Shown here in pieces: positions 1 to 11,903 of a stretch of DNA of 58,420 bases (positions within the stretch are counted from its first letter, which is position 1; each line of letters begins with the position of its first letter). Position numbers and translations under genes: made by a program. The stretch comes from Spirogloea muscicola (lineage: Eukaryota > Streptophyta > Zygnematophyceae > Spirogloeales > Spirogloeaceae). The DNA is taken from assembly GCA_009602725.1 (NCBI GenBank), contig WELB01000118.1:4248-62667 (forward strand), written 5' to 3'. The notes beneath the pieces were generated by a model. It did not search any database, was not told where the DNA came from, and worked only from the letters and a program-made list of their open reading frames with translations.

Positions 1-204
1 CCCGGCCTGCCACGTGGCACCCCGCCCAGCTGGCGGCCGCCGACGCCCGGCCGCCGGCCCGCGTCTGTCGGCGCCGGCCACGCGCACGTGCCGCGGGCCC
101 CGCCTTGCGCCGTGGGCGCGCCGGGCTCGACACGTGGCTGCGACCCAGCCGTACGTGTACGGCCCTGTACGGCTGGGATAGCCGGCCAATAGGGGAGGGC
201 GCAG

Positions 205-520
205 GTGGGCCCCACCATTGGGCGTGTGCAGCCGACCGATGACGTCAGCAAGCGGGCAGTGCACTTGTTGATTGGGGGCATCCGGCCCCTTCCCTTTTCC
301 TGGATTGGATCTGACGGTCCAGAGCTTTCCCTCTCCACAGGCGAGCAGGCCCGCGCTATATGTATGGCTGCTCTTGATTGGGAACTCCGGCCCTTTCCCT
401 TCTCCAGGATTGGATCTGACGGTCCAGAGCTTCTCTCCCCGTTGCGAGCAGGCCGCGCCATGGCTGCTGCATCTGGGTCGAGGTGGGGTGCCTCTTTCCC
501 AGCTGCGAGTTAACCCAATT
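205..520 (+). mobile_element. Degenerate LINE C-terminal relic with an internal direct repeat
   Basis: Two direct-repeat copies of about 75 bp, each containing GGATTGGATCTGACGGTCCA, start near 266 and 371 (period about 107 bp). After the second, the frame to about 513 reads LRAGRAMAAASGS, close to LHLRAGRALAAASGSGQG in the LINE copy at 53640-53971. The relic is short, 5'-truncated and lacks the usual C-terminal end. I read it as a decayed copy of the retroelement family that fills the right end of the window; the match rests on about 15 residues. Confidence 0.45.
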
Positions 521-540
521 GCCGCTGCTCACTCGTGGTT

Positions 541-1150
541 GCTAAGCTTTTATTCCGCGGTAGTCGCGTGTCTAGCTGTGTGATTTCAGGCCTTGTCCGT
601 CCCTTTGGGCTGGCCTCTCACAGCCACCAGTCAATATGGAAGCGCTGTTTCTCTTTTCAGGCGCCTTCCGGCTCTGTGGACCTTGTCTGTCCTTTCTGGG
701 CTGGCCTTTCCCAGCCCCTACCTTCTATGGGAGCGCACTTTCTTTTGCCACAGCCCTTGCCCCGTTACTAAGCCTTCTCACTAAGCTCCCCGCTGCCGTA
801 GTCTCGTGCATACCTGTGTGGATTGGGCGCCTTTCGGCTCTTTGGACCTCGCCCATCCTTTTGGGCTGGCCTTTCCCAGCCCCTACCTTCTGTGGGAGAG
901 CCACTTCTTCTTTGGGAGAGCCACTTTCTTTCCAGACCCTTGTCATTTCGTTTCGGGCTGGCTGCTGCGAGTTACTCCGACTTGCTGCTGCTCACTCGCG
1001 GTTACAAGCTTCCATCTGCGGTAATCTCGTGTCTAGCTGTGTAGGTTTGGGCGGCTTCCGGCTCATTGGACCTTGTCTATCCTTTCTGCGCTGGCCTTTC
1101 CAAGTCCCTACCTTCTACGGGAGAGCCACTTTCTTACCAGACCCTTGTCG
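541..1150 (+). repeat. Tandem, diverged units of the hairpin-tail repeat
   Basis: Three diverged units with a period of roughly 220-245 bp. Each carries a marker like GTGTCTAGCTGTGTG (near 566, 812 and 1028), then a CTTCCGGCTC block, a CCTTTTGGGCTGG block, and a short inverted repeat GGGCTGGCCTTTCCCAGCCC followed by CTACCTTCTATGGGAG. The same marker recurs near 54900 at the other end of the window. The inverted repeat folds into a 7-8 bp hairpin and is the signature of the LINE tails described at 53000-58420. No convincing coding region is present. Confidence 0.7.
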
Positions 1151-1822
1151 ACCCTGGCTGCTGCTCCATCCCATTCCCTTTCATAAGGCCTTGCAGACAC
1201 CAAGGGCCAGCAGCACAGGCATCGGCGCAGCACTAGGGTGCCAGGCCCATGCACTATGAGCAAGTCCCCTGGTATACCTTCCACCCAACCTCTAGGACTG
1301 TGATCAAAGGCTCCACCGAGGCGCTTGGCCATCTTTCTGTGAGGATCAGGAGAACTGTACATCAAACTGACATCTTGAGCTGTGGCACCAATGTAGGCCT
1401 TCAAGTGTTGGTTCGCCATGATCACTGTGAAAGCTGGTCACATGCAAGAAACAGAACCGCAATATGCGCGAGTTATGGAAGACCTGGAGAAATCCTGGTC
1501 TTGAGGTGGCAAAGACGGTGAAGTGGCCTCCATTATGAAAGCTTGCAGCAATCAATAGAATGGGTGAGCTTCGGGCTACAAGTAAAGTGGAGCAACAACT
1601 ACCCCGGCTGTCAGCGGAGGGAGGTGGGAATGTAAGGTCAATGCAGGGAAGAAAAATACCAACCAAAGACAGGGAGACACACAGCCAGCCTAAGCCTCCT
1701 TAATATAAAAGCTCTGCAGGAGATCTGTGCAGCTGGCTGTGCTGCCTGCCGCACTTTGGTGCCACTGGACTCACAAAATTCGAATATCGCAGGCCTGGCG
1801 CTCTTCTCTCAGCCATCATCGC
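1151..1822. other. No gene seen; 3' flank of the dehydratase gene
   Basis: I see no conserved coding exon on either strand. The part next to 1823 should hold the 3' untranslated region of the minus-strand dihydroxy-acid dehydratase gene. No clear TGTAA-type polyadenylation signal was spotted close to the stop codon. Confidence 0.5.
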
Positions 1823-4800
1823 TCACTCATCAGTGACGCAGCCCTCTGATGCTGACTTGACGTTCTTGATGTACTGCATCCACAGCAGGGAGTGAGTGCT
1901 ACTGTGCAGAATCTGGAAAGCTGGCCCAAGCAAGACCACGGCTGAATGGATGGAGCTGCAAAGTATTGCCATGATAGAAGAGAAATAGCGATGTGTTGCT
2001 TGTAAGGTTCATAATACAGGAATTGATAATGCTTCTGTTAAAGGAAAAGCTTCAGGATTCGAGGTAAAAGACGGGACCTTATACAGGGTGCCCCGTGTGG
2101 CCTTGAGCGGTGGCGGTGTCCAGCCGGCACGCCGTGCCGCCAGCTCCGCCTCAGGCACGGCCATGTTGATTGCGTGCTCAGCAACGTCGATCGTGATGAT
2201 GTCCCCATTGCTCACCAGCGCGATGGGGCCGCCGACCTGCACAGCGCACGCCCTCAAGTAGTGGCAATAGCATGTCAGCTCCGCAGCTTCTTAAATAGCC
2301 ACCCTTGTCAGGCTGCTGGGTCATAGGAGGCTATCTTGTGGGCACCTGCGCCTCAGGAGTTACGTGGCCGACCACAAAGCCATGTGACCCGCCTGAAAAC
2401 CGTCCGTCCGTCAGCAGCGCAACGTCCTACAAAAACAATGTGTGTCAAATCCCTCAGCTGGTGCTCTGCACACGTGCAAGAAGAGATAGTGGCAACACAA
2501 TGCATTCATCAGGCAGCACCGCAAGAGCGGGGCAGGGAAGGGGTCAATGGACCTTGCCAAGGCCGGCGCCCATGATGGCACTTGTGGGTGTGAGCATCTC
2601 CGGCATGCCCGGGCCGCCCTGCGGGCCCTCGCCTCGGATCACCACCACCGCACCCTGCCCGGGCTCGATGACCGTCATAGTCGGATGCAGCACGGTCAGA
2701 CAAAGCCCACCACCAAAAGAGAGCCCTACTACGATCGCTATGCTACCAGCCTTGATTGGATGCCTCTTGCACCAAAATGAGGCACTTATTGCTGAAGGCG
2801 CAATGATCAAGCAAAGCAGCGGACAACTGTGTTGCACAACTTGTGCCAATGGGCGAGGTCTTGGACTTCATTGCAGCAATCTTTGCAGCAAACTTACCTT
2901 GAAAGAGTCTGGATTCTCGGACAACGCTGCGAGCATGTCCTCTTCCCCCTCAAAGACCTTGGCAGGCCCTGCTTGCAATGAAATTGGTGGAGCTCAGGGT
3001 ACTCCAATGACGGCGACAACAAGTACTAATGAAGGACAAGATGCATCTACTATCTGACCTGGATGCAAGGGGCTGGAAAGCATTCTTCTGCTCCATGCTC
3101 ATGCTACCCCTGAGCTCTGAATGTCTGAATGACCAGTTTGCTGGAAGTAATAACACTGACTCCTATCTACAGATAGACGGAATACAGTATGGCAGTTGCA
3201 TGGCGGCATTGGTTGTCAAAGGTTTGAGTATGATCATCAGAAATGCAGCTCTGTGACAGGGTAGACCTTGAAAATAGAGGCCCTCCTTGCCAGTGATCTT
3301 GGCCACCGAACCATCTGGGGCGAGGTTGCCATAGAGGACCTGCAGGTGGCCCGTTGGCTTGATGGGGTCCTCAAGCTGCCTGATGACATGCTGCGCAGAA
3401 GATGATGGGTGGAGCTTGTCAGGTCTGAGAGCAAGACTGCAACAGTCTCCTGCTCCCACATGCCATTATCATACTGTAGTGCGCACTGAGCACGTGAGTG
3501 CAACATAGACACCTAGACCCGAACCCATATTTGAAGTTTATAACATCTAGACCAAAATATGTCCAATGTGAAATAGGTGAATTTTGAAGCGAAGACTAGA
3601 ACGAGTGTCAATCACAGGACTTAGGCAATGATGAAGGACCAAGCAATCGTGCTTGCAGACTATCACCTGCCCTTCAGCAAGCGGCGGACACTGCTGCAGG
3701 TTCTCTTCCATCGTCTTTCCTGTGACTGCAAGGTGAGGTCCATCAACGGGACAATCAAGCTCAGACAACAGTTGACTTGCACCTGTCACTGAGAAGAAGT
3801 GCTGCTCTGTTTCTACAGGAGGCTGTACTTGTGGCAAACTCCAGAATGTGAAGTGAAAATGAAATCTGTGACAACTAGGGTTTAGGGTTTAGGGTTTAGA
3901 AGGTTTGTGACACTCTGGGAAGGTCAAAGGGATACCAGTCATGCAGCTGCCATCAATGTAGCCCTTCTCCAGCAGCAGCTTGAGGACTGCCGGCGTGCCG
4001 CCTATCTGCCTTGCCAAGCGACCAGAGTGCAGAGGAGATCTGATACAATGACAACACAGGCTGCCTTCTGTATTCCCTGCAGCTGGCTATGCTGCAGTAG
4101 TTGCAACAGAGCGGATAACACACTTCTTTGAGGGCACAACCAGGGACAATGTGGGCTTTTTGTAACGTCAAGGCTTTAGCGTTCTCACTTCATATACAGA
4201 TAAATGCACAGGTTTGTGTTCTATTGCAGGCAACATCTGATTAAATGAGGGTTTAGCAGCACGCAGAGCCAGCAATGTATTACTCTGTGCACATCCTCCA
4301 TGACAAATTTGCCGCTCGGCTTGAGGTTTGCAATGAATGGCACGCGATCGCTGCAACGCTGGAAGTCGTCAAGGACCAAGTCGACGCCAGCAGACCTGAG
4401 CTCAAGAAGCAGCATGGCACAAAACGTCGAATTACAAACGCGCAGAGCTCAATGACAGAAGCTATACTTCATTACATCTGGCACCTTGACGGCAAAAGTT
4501 GCGGCACATACAATCACATGACCAACCAGAAGATAGGAGCATCATATTTGCAGGTAATTGTTCTGCACAATGTACATCGTAATCATTCACTATTTGGTGT
4601 TTGACAACTTGCACAAGTGGACTTGTAGTGGCACAACCCTGCAGCCAAGGGGGAGGAGTGTCTGCAGTGGAACCTTGCAATGGCAATGAGATGGAGGACA
4701 GCATTGGTCGAGCCTCCGAGGGCCATAACGATGGTCATCGCGTTCTCGAGGGACGCCCGTGTGATGATGTCGCGAGGTCGGAGGTCTCGCTTCAGCAGCT

Positions 4801-7598
4801 CCAGCACATACGAGCCGGCGAGGCGGCACTCCTCCAGCTTCAGTGGGTCCTCTGCTGGGATGGAGGAGCTGCTTGAAGGATGCCCAGTGTTAACAACGCG
4901 TTCCTCCTTCCAACATGCTGATGGGTTTCACATTGGATGGCAGTCTGCAAATATGTGACATATGGGACAATGCACACCATATAGAGCAGGCCACTGCCGA
5001 CAGCTTTTGCTCACCTGTATGGGAGCGTCATGCCAAGTGCCTCGATGGCACTAGCCATTGTGTTGGCGGTGTACATGCCACCGCAAGCGCCAAACCCTGG
5101 GCACGAGGACCGCACAATTTCTTGCCGCTCTTCCTCTGTGATTCTCCCGCTCACGTACTCTCCATAGCTCTGAAAGCACAGAGCTATGATTATTATGCAC
5201 GATACAATTCTGCATGTATATATCACCTACCCGTTGTGCAGGCTTGTGCACCAAGAAAGGCCAACAGAAGACAGCGACATCATGCTTCTACTGCTCTTTG
5301 CATGTCTGGAACCAGGCATTAAGAGCAAACTCTTCATCAGGCATCATCATTTCTGCAGGCTTCCCACAAACTAGTGCTGACCAGACCTATACCTGGAAAG
5401 CTGACACAATGTCCACAGGAGCCCCGTTGACGTGACCAGGCTGCACAAGGTTGGAACTGAAGGCTTAAGTCTTGCACAACACCTTGCTTGCATCAGTAGC
5501 AAAGAGGGCACGCTCATTAAGCAAGGCCATCAGCAAGAGCTGCAGACAGCTGTGTGTCATATTCGCTTCTCTTCCTTCGGTTGAGACAAGTGACCACCAA
5601 GTCACATAGATGACCTTGATCGTGCCGCCGTAGATCATGAGGCTTGGGCGATTGAGGCGAGCCATAGCCATGACTGTGCCTGGCATCTACCGCCCAACAG
5701 CAAAGACAAAGATGGCAAGGATGATGTCTCAGGAAAGGAACACCAGTACATGCTGCTGAGCCCCCTGTTGATGTAGCTGCAACAGGAGCTTGCTAACTTA
5801 GCAAAGTACTTGGGCAAGTGCAATTACAAGGTCCAGCTAGCTTGCAGATGGCTTGCGACCCTGGCTAATCTGCTACTGCTCACATTCTTGTCGCATCCTG
5901 GGATGGAGACATTGGCGTCGTACCACTGGCCGCCCATGACCGTCTCGATGCTGTCAGCAATCAGATCCCTGCACAGCCTCGTGTTCCTGACATTACAGAT
6001 CCACCAGTCCAATGCCAATGCACAACAGCATGTCGAGCTGCTCTGCATCTATCTAGGCCCGCTAGCTGTGGAGGCACTCATGCACGTGCCACGAAGCCTC
6101 GTCCTCGATAAATCAAGCATGGGCTGCCCAAGTACCGCGACTGGAGGCTGAAGCTCATGCCCTCGGTGCCCATGGAGATGGCATCGCTGACGCCCACTGT
6201 GTTGAAGCGGAATCCCACGAGGCCTGCGGTTGCCATGCCCTCCTTCACGGCCTCTGCTCCACCACAGCGGCAACAAAGCTGGTGTGAAACTGTGGCTTCC
6301 AGGTGATGCAAAGTGGCCTGCTTCTATTGTGGTCATTGAGCAGCTCCCTGTAAATAATTGGATGACAGTTGCTTGTATACAGCTTCTGTAACCAACCATG
6401 TCTGAGGTCTTCTCAGACTTAAAACAGTGAATGTGCATCCAGTGTTCTGCAAGCACTAAGACAAGTACTGAATTTGACAACCGGGGCTACGGCGGAAAGG
6501 CTAGGTAAGGCTCTTCTCGAGATTGGCAACCACAGCCCTCATGCAACTTATAAAGCAGATGCAAATCTCGTACTCCTGTGCAGACAAGCCGGACATCTTA
6601 CTTGATAGCATCAGGAGGTGCTTGTTGCAAGGATTGCCCTCATACCAGACTGACGAGATGCCTACCTGCGCCTCGCCAGCAAGCCCAACCTGGTCAATGC
6701 CTGTTAGCTAGTGGCCCTGCGCCTCTGGACATCAACTATCAACGTCCAAGAAGGCACTATGCCGTGACTTCACTGCTGTAGTAGGAAGAAGACATGCTCG
6801 TAAGCCCAGGAAGAGAATGCTGTGTCAATGATCTGTTCACCTGGGGTTTATGCATGTCCTCCTCTGACAGGCCCACACCATAGAGCATTGCCTGACAGAG
6901 CACAACAGGGCGTTTGTGTATGAGGAAGTCTCTCTTGCTGAAGTTTGCCAAGAAGAGCGCAGGAGCGGCACTTGTAGCATCTCATTGTCAAGCATCTGAC
7001 AACAGGAAAGCATTGATCAACACGGCAGCGCACGAAAACTCGGCGCAGATGTCAAGGTATGAACAAGAGCAGAGCAGCCTCTGCAGTGTCAAGAGGAACG
7101 CCCTCAATGGGCCTTCACTGAATGTGAAGTAGCAGGGAAGCCTCACCTGAGATGCGCCCTGCGACTTGGGTTGCGTCACACGGGCGCTGTACTTGTTGAG
7201 CTGCGATGGCGTAGTGCCGTCTGGAAGGTCTACGGTCTGCGGTGGGGCCACCGGGGCCGCAATGGCTGGCACAATAGTAAACTACTATAAGCACTCAATT
7301 GAGGGTACGAGTGAAGCAAGGAGCGAAATGGGAGGTGTCCGGCATTCGCTGCAGCTGAAGCTTGCAGCTTGCTCACCAGTCGGGGTTGTAGCACGGCAAC
7401 GTTGCCGTGCCTGGGCTCGTTGCGCATGGCTATGTCGCCTGCAGGACCAGCAGCAGCGCTCCTTCAGTGCCAGCTGCTGGGAGCGGCGGCCTTGCAGGAA
7501 CGGCGAGAGCAAGACAGGTGCAGCACGCACCTGGAGTGAAGGCAACGGCCTCCCGCCGCTGGGGAGAGGCCGGGAGCTCCGGCCAGGAGGCCCGCCAT
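1823..7598 (-). CDS. DHAD: Dihydroxy-acid dehydratase, plastid precursor (about 20 exons)
   Basis: Dehydrates 2,3-dihydroxy-3-methyl acids to 2-oxo acids, a late shared step of valine, isoleucine and leucine synthesis; plastid stroma in plants. Exon 1 (7598-7531) starts [17 protein letters not shown]; exon 2 (7438-7377) completes an Arg/Ser/Ala-rich transit peptide. Exon 3 (7265-7147) opens the mature enzyme with [17 protein letters not shown]. Later exons carry the 2Fe-2S cysteines in [16 protein letters not shown] and [15 protein letters not shown], then [57 protein letters not shown] and [12 protein letters not shown]. The last exon ends [14 protein letters not shown] and stop. All junctions I checked keep phase and length is normal for the family. 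Exon 1's phase fits only if a further intron splits the transit peptide. One intron contains a telomere-like repeat. Divergent to the HORMA gene, 812 bp apart. Confidence 0.95.
3876..3899 (+). repeat. Interstitial plant-type telomere repeat (TTTAGGG)3
   Basis: About three exact copies of TTTAGGG lie in an intron of the dehydratase gene. This is the Arabidopsis-type telomere unit, also used by many trebouxiophyte and charophyte algae; the Chlamydomonas unit is TTTTAGGG. Such short interstitial runs can arise by break repair or as promoter/intron telo-boxes. Confidence 0.8.
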
Positions 7599-8410
7599 CA
7601 CGAGGCCCTCCACTGACGAGCTGGTGCCTCCCGTGCGCAGCACAGGATAGTGGCAGAGCCGGGAGGGCTCAGAGAGGCCAGGAGAGGAGGCAGAGAAGCG
7701 TCGAGCTCGCACAGGAGACGGCTCATCCGCCGCTGGCGGCAATGGAGGGCTCGAGGAGCGGCGGCGGCCCCCACGGAGTGCACGCCACGGCAGGAGGGGT
7801 TTGGAGCTGCTGCGAGGTTTTGGGTGTTGTGCGGCGCCAGGCGGGGTTTAAGCGTCAGCGTCACCCTGATCGGGGGTTGGCCTCCATGACGCTGACACGG
7901 CGCACAGTCTTGCCCGCCCCGGGTGAAGAAATATGGCGCATCAGCTGATCTGCCAGGGCGGCGACACCTCCCTCGCCTGCTCTCTCCGAGAAGAATCCGA
8001 CGGAAGCCCGCTTCATCACCCCCCCGAGCCTTTTGGCTCAGCTGCAGGCGGGCCTTCCCGCCTCATTGCTCCGACTTGCAGGCGCTCCAGCCGCGCCCGC
8101 AGCTGCCGGCGGCGCGCGGCGACGACGAGGGAGGCCGCGCCTTCGGGCTATCGGCGCCGGCAAGGGCTCCCGTACATTGCCAAGTGCCGTTGAGCGAAGA
8201 CAGGCAACATGGTGAGCGCCGTGTCACGACTGCAGGCAGCTCTTGCAAGCATGACTTCTCAGTCAGCAGCATGACTTTTGACGAAATCATCTACCACTGT
8301 TTACTGATGTGTGCGTTGAACAGAAGCTCGTGGCCTGTACTTCGAGCTTGTCGTCAGGTATCACCAGTCTGACGCACTTCAGATTGATTGACAATTGGAC
8401 ATCTATTCAC
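7599..8410. promoter_or_regulatory. Divergent intergenic region between DHAD and HOP1 genes
   Basis: 812 bp between the two start codons; the left 500 bp is GC-rich and the right part AT-richer. It must hold both promoters and 5' leaders. Several open frames cross the GC-rich part but show no recognisable domain. An ATG at 8210-8212 followed directly by a GTGAGC donor could be an alternative one-codon first exon for HOP1. No TATA box was convincingly seen. Confidence 0.5.
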
Positions 8411-10316
8411 ATGCAGGTCGCAGCCTTGCAGGCCCAGGCAACTAAGGAATCTACCAAGATCACCGAGAAGGAGAGCCTTCAGCTTGTAAGAGCAGCGACT
8501 TCCTCACCGTGTCCGCACCTTGGTTTGCACCATCTCCGCGACTAAGTGCAGACCTCCAGCCCAAGTAAGATTCATATGCTTCCATATAAGTGGTAATATA
8601 CAGACCAGAAACTTGTTGCGGATAGCCGTCTTCAACATCAGCTACATCCGTGGACTCTTTCCAGACAAGTTCTTTGAGGACAAATATGTTCCTGCCTTAG
8701 GTATGTAAGCGCACTATGCTTCAAATGCTTACAATTTGTGTTGATGTGCCACACGTCACACCTACGCATTTACAACCTCACGTCTTGCTAAGGTGAAGCA
8801 TTGACTCAACAAATAGGTGTAGCAGGTCTCCTCATATAGTCAATGATTACACATACAGAGATGAAGATAAAAAAGCTGATGCCAATCAACGACGAGTCCA
8901 AACGCCTCATTGACTGGCTAGAGAAAGGTGATGGAAGCAGCCTTTGATTGACACGTTCACATATACAACGTCTGCGTTACTAAGGAATTGTAGTAAGCAG
9001 CGGAGGGGAAAATGGCCGATGACTGCCTGTGGATACTTCTGAAGGAGCACAAAGGGAGACAAGGATGCAAGTTTCATCTTGACGATGTATCTGTCTGCAC
9101 CATGTTGTAGGGGTCTGTGATGCACTCCATCGGAAATACCTTCGGAGCATGTCTTTCGGCCTTTGCGAGGTCGATGATGGTCCTTTGTTGGAGGAGTACA
9201 CGTGTACGATGACAAAAGCTTACAATTGATTGTGCCCTAAGCATGTCAGGCTGTCTTACTTATCTTTAGATGATTGTACTTGCACTCACGAATGACTTCA
9301 TATTTATGCCTGAGCTGACATGCTCATCTCCACAAATTTATTGTGTGCAGTCTCGTTCACTTATGCTGGGGAATCTTTGGATTCACAAGTTATCTTGAGC
9401 GTTGCTCGTCATGAAAGCACAGCCAAGGCAAAATCTTTCAAAGCGCCAACCGCAGACATCTCTCCACAGCAGATGAAGTATGTCCCTGATACTCCACTTC
9501 TTTGGTGTCTATCGATCATCCACAAGGTCGCTCGCATCAAGCACCTATAGATCGTCAAAACGGTCACACAAGCTGGATATATATTTCCAGCATCGTCCTG
9601 GTTGCAGACAGATAAACAAGGATTTGCCATGTAAACACACAAGGTCATGGAACGTGCAGAAACTCGGCATGCAAGATGGTCCGTACACTCGTACAGCTGA
9701 TGCGCACATTGGATTCGGTGCCAGAGGAGGTGAGGCACACTGCATTGTTGAAGTACTGATTGCTCTGTCCGCCTTGCTACAGACCCTGGTTGCTCTCTGA
9801 TGTATTATACAGTCAGCAACTTACTATGCCAGTGACGCTGTTCCAATCATGGCAGAGGACTATTCTGATGAAACTCTTCTACTATGATAACATCACGGTG
9901 CAGCTTCCTGAGCTACTGTGTTGCATTCTAGCACACAGGAAATCTCCCTCTAGCTCCTCTTTGCAGTGATGTACTTTTCCCTACTACCACCTGGCGTTGC
10001 TTTGCTACTAGTACTACAGACTGGCAGGTGCTGTTGGGACTGTGCCTGCCAATGCCACTCTTCATGAAGGTTGCTCCGGAGTGATGTGCAGCCTAGGGAA
10101 TACGAGCCACCTTTCTTCCGGCATTCTCCACCAGAGGAGCAGCTGCTATGGTCTAAGACACCATTGAGGATGAAGATAGGCGAAGTTAATAGCAAGCACT
10201 ATGCAGTTACTTTGAAGGCAAGTAACATGTATGAGACATGGACGCTGCGTCGTAACAGTCGCACATTTGAATTAGCAAACTCGGGTTTGGATATTGCTTT
10301 GAATGATACCTATTAT

Positions 10317-10347
<31 letters not shown>

Positions 10348-11194
10348 TAACTGCTAAAATTACCGATCGATCTTTGATCTCCTGTGACTGACTGTGTTGG
10401 CTTGTAACTCCAGGTCAAAAGTGTTCTGGATCCCTGTGAAGCTGGGCCCGAAGATAACAAGAGCCAGGGACGTACTCAAACAAATGATGGCGATGGTGAT
10501 TCTACCGACTCTGACGAGGAAGAAGCAAAGCAAGGGCCCATCAGCCAGGCTCCAAAATCAGACAGTGTGGCCAATGTCGTCGAGGGGCTGAAGGCTTTGT
10601 CTACTCGCGGCGTTGTCCAGTCTGTGGGGTCGGAAATGACAAGGCAAGAGCCTGCAGTTCCAGCAAAGCGACCTCGGGGCCGGCCAAGGACAAGAGCACT
10701 GGCGAAAGACGTTCCTCCATCTCCACAGCCGCAAGTTGTGACATCTGCAGCTCCACCACAGGCCAGCTCCAACAAGGTGTCATGACTGCACTGCATCCTT
10801 GCACCACACGAGTATTTGCAGCCCAAACGCATTGAGATGTGATATTGCTGTTCGCCTTTCAATGGCAGGGCCAGGCCGTCATTGCATCCGATGATCCTTC
10901 AGCTAAGAACACCCTTCCGCTTGCAAGCTCCACGGGCTGCAACACTCTTCCAAAGCTGCCGCAAAGGACTGCAATGCTGGGGGGTTACGAGGTGGAGCTA
11001 GACAGCCAGGAGCCAAATGACGGGAGCCAGCGCACTCGAAAAGCAAGCATTGTGAGTCCTTGGCAGCCCTGTGCCCTTGCCACTTGCCTGCTGGACTGCG
11101 GATGGTCGATCATTCACGTAGCCATAGTGGCGCCCCTCTGCAGACGGTGGATGCAATCAACCAGGCCATGAAACGTTTCAAGTCTGAGCCCTGA
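8411..11194 (+). CDS. HOP1: HORMA-domain meiotic chromosome axis protein, HOP1/ASY1 type, with AT-hook
   Basis: Meiotic axis protein family needed for homologue pairing and recombination; acts on chromatin in the nucleus. Eleven exons join in phase to 431 codons: 8411-8485, 8604-8700, 8859-8927, 9111-9203, 9351-9477, 9660-9729, 9856-9897, 10092-10217, 10414-10776, 10869-11051, 11144-11194. The HORMA domain (about residues 15-240) shows [71 protein letters not shown] and [19 protein letters not shown], very close to plant ASY1. After an acidic Asp/Glu/Ser stretch comes an AT-hook, [11 protein letters not shown]. No SWIRM domain, present in land-plant ASY1, is seen. The intron after VTLK uses a GC donor (AAG then GCAAGT). 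The start could instead be a one-codon exon near 8210. Confidence 0.93.
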
Positions 11195-11903
11195 GCGCCT
11201 GAGATTGGGGTGGTGGCAATCAAGCTCCCCATGCCGACTGTCTGACCCGCTCAGACCAGGGTTGAGCACCTTCACCAACTCCACAGGCAGGCTGCGCCAG
11301 GTTGCGCCAGAAGCAAGAAGAGCATCTGTACCAGGCATTGTGAAAGTGCTGACAGCGAAGCAGCAACCACTTTCCACAAGTCCACTACCATTTCGAATAC
11401 TTCACAAGCTTTGTGTCTATCAAGCACCAGCAACGCTACGCATGCACGCATAATAATCGCCAAGGAACCACGATAAAGACTGCCACAAACAGAGTCAGCA
11501 TTGATCTTGGTCTCTCAAACCGACGGAGCTCTCAAACACGGCATGCCGGAATCTGACCGCTTCGTGTCTGAAAGCAGCAAAGATGGTCCCCTCCCAAGCC
11601 CTGTGAACAGTGACTAGCAAGGCCGCCAGAGCGAGCGGGGCTATGCTGGTGGGAGCCAGGGGTGCGCCAGACAGCCGGGCAGAGAGGGAGGAGGGGAGCA
11701 TTGGTCTGAGGAGGCGGCAGCATTCAGCAGCCAGCCGCGGCCAGAGCCCGGCACGTCAAAGGCAGGGCACTCCGGCTGCCGAAGTTACGGGGCAGCTACG
11801 AGATCTCGAAAAGCCACGAGTCTCAATGAAAAGCCGCGCCATGATGCTTGCTGCGCTGCTAGCAAGCATGCTACAGGAGTCAACTGCTGGCAGTGGAGCC
11901 AGC
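11195..11903. other. Convergent intergenic region, no gene seen
   Basis: Lies between the 3' ends of the HORMA gene (plus) and the DUF7796 gene (minus). It should contain both 3' untranslated regions. No conserved exon, repeat or RNA gene was recognised. Confidence 0.5.

Noticed and set aside
7285-7545. Alternative transit-peptide frame for DHAD beginning at 7545
   Set aside because: It begins at TTG, not ATG. Splicing 7598-7531 to 7438-7377 gives an ATG start and correct phase.
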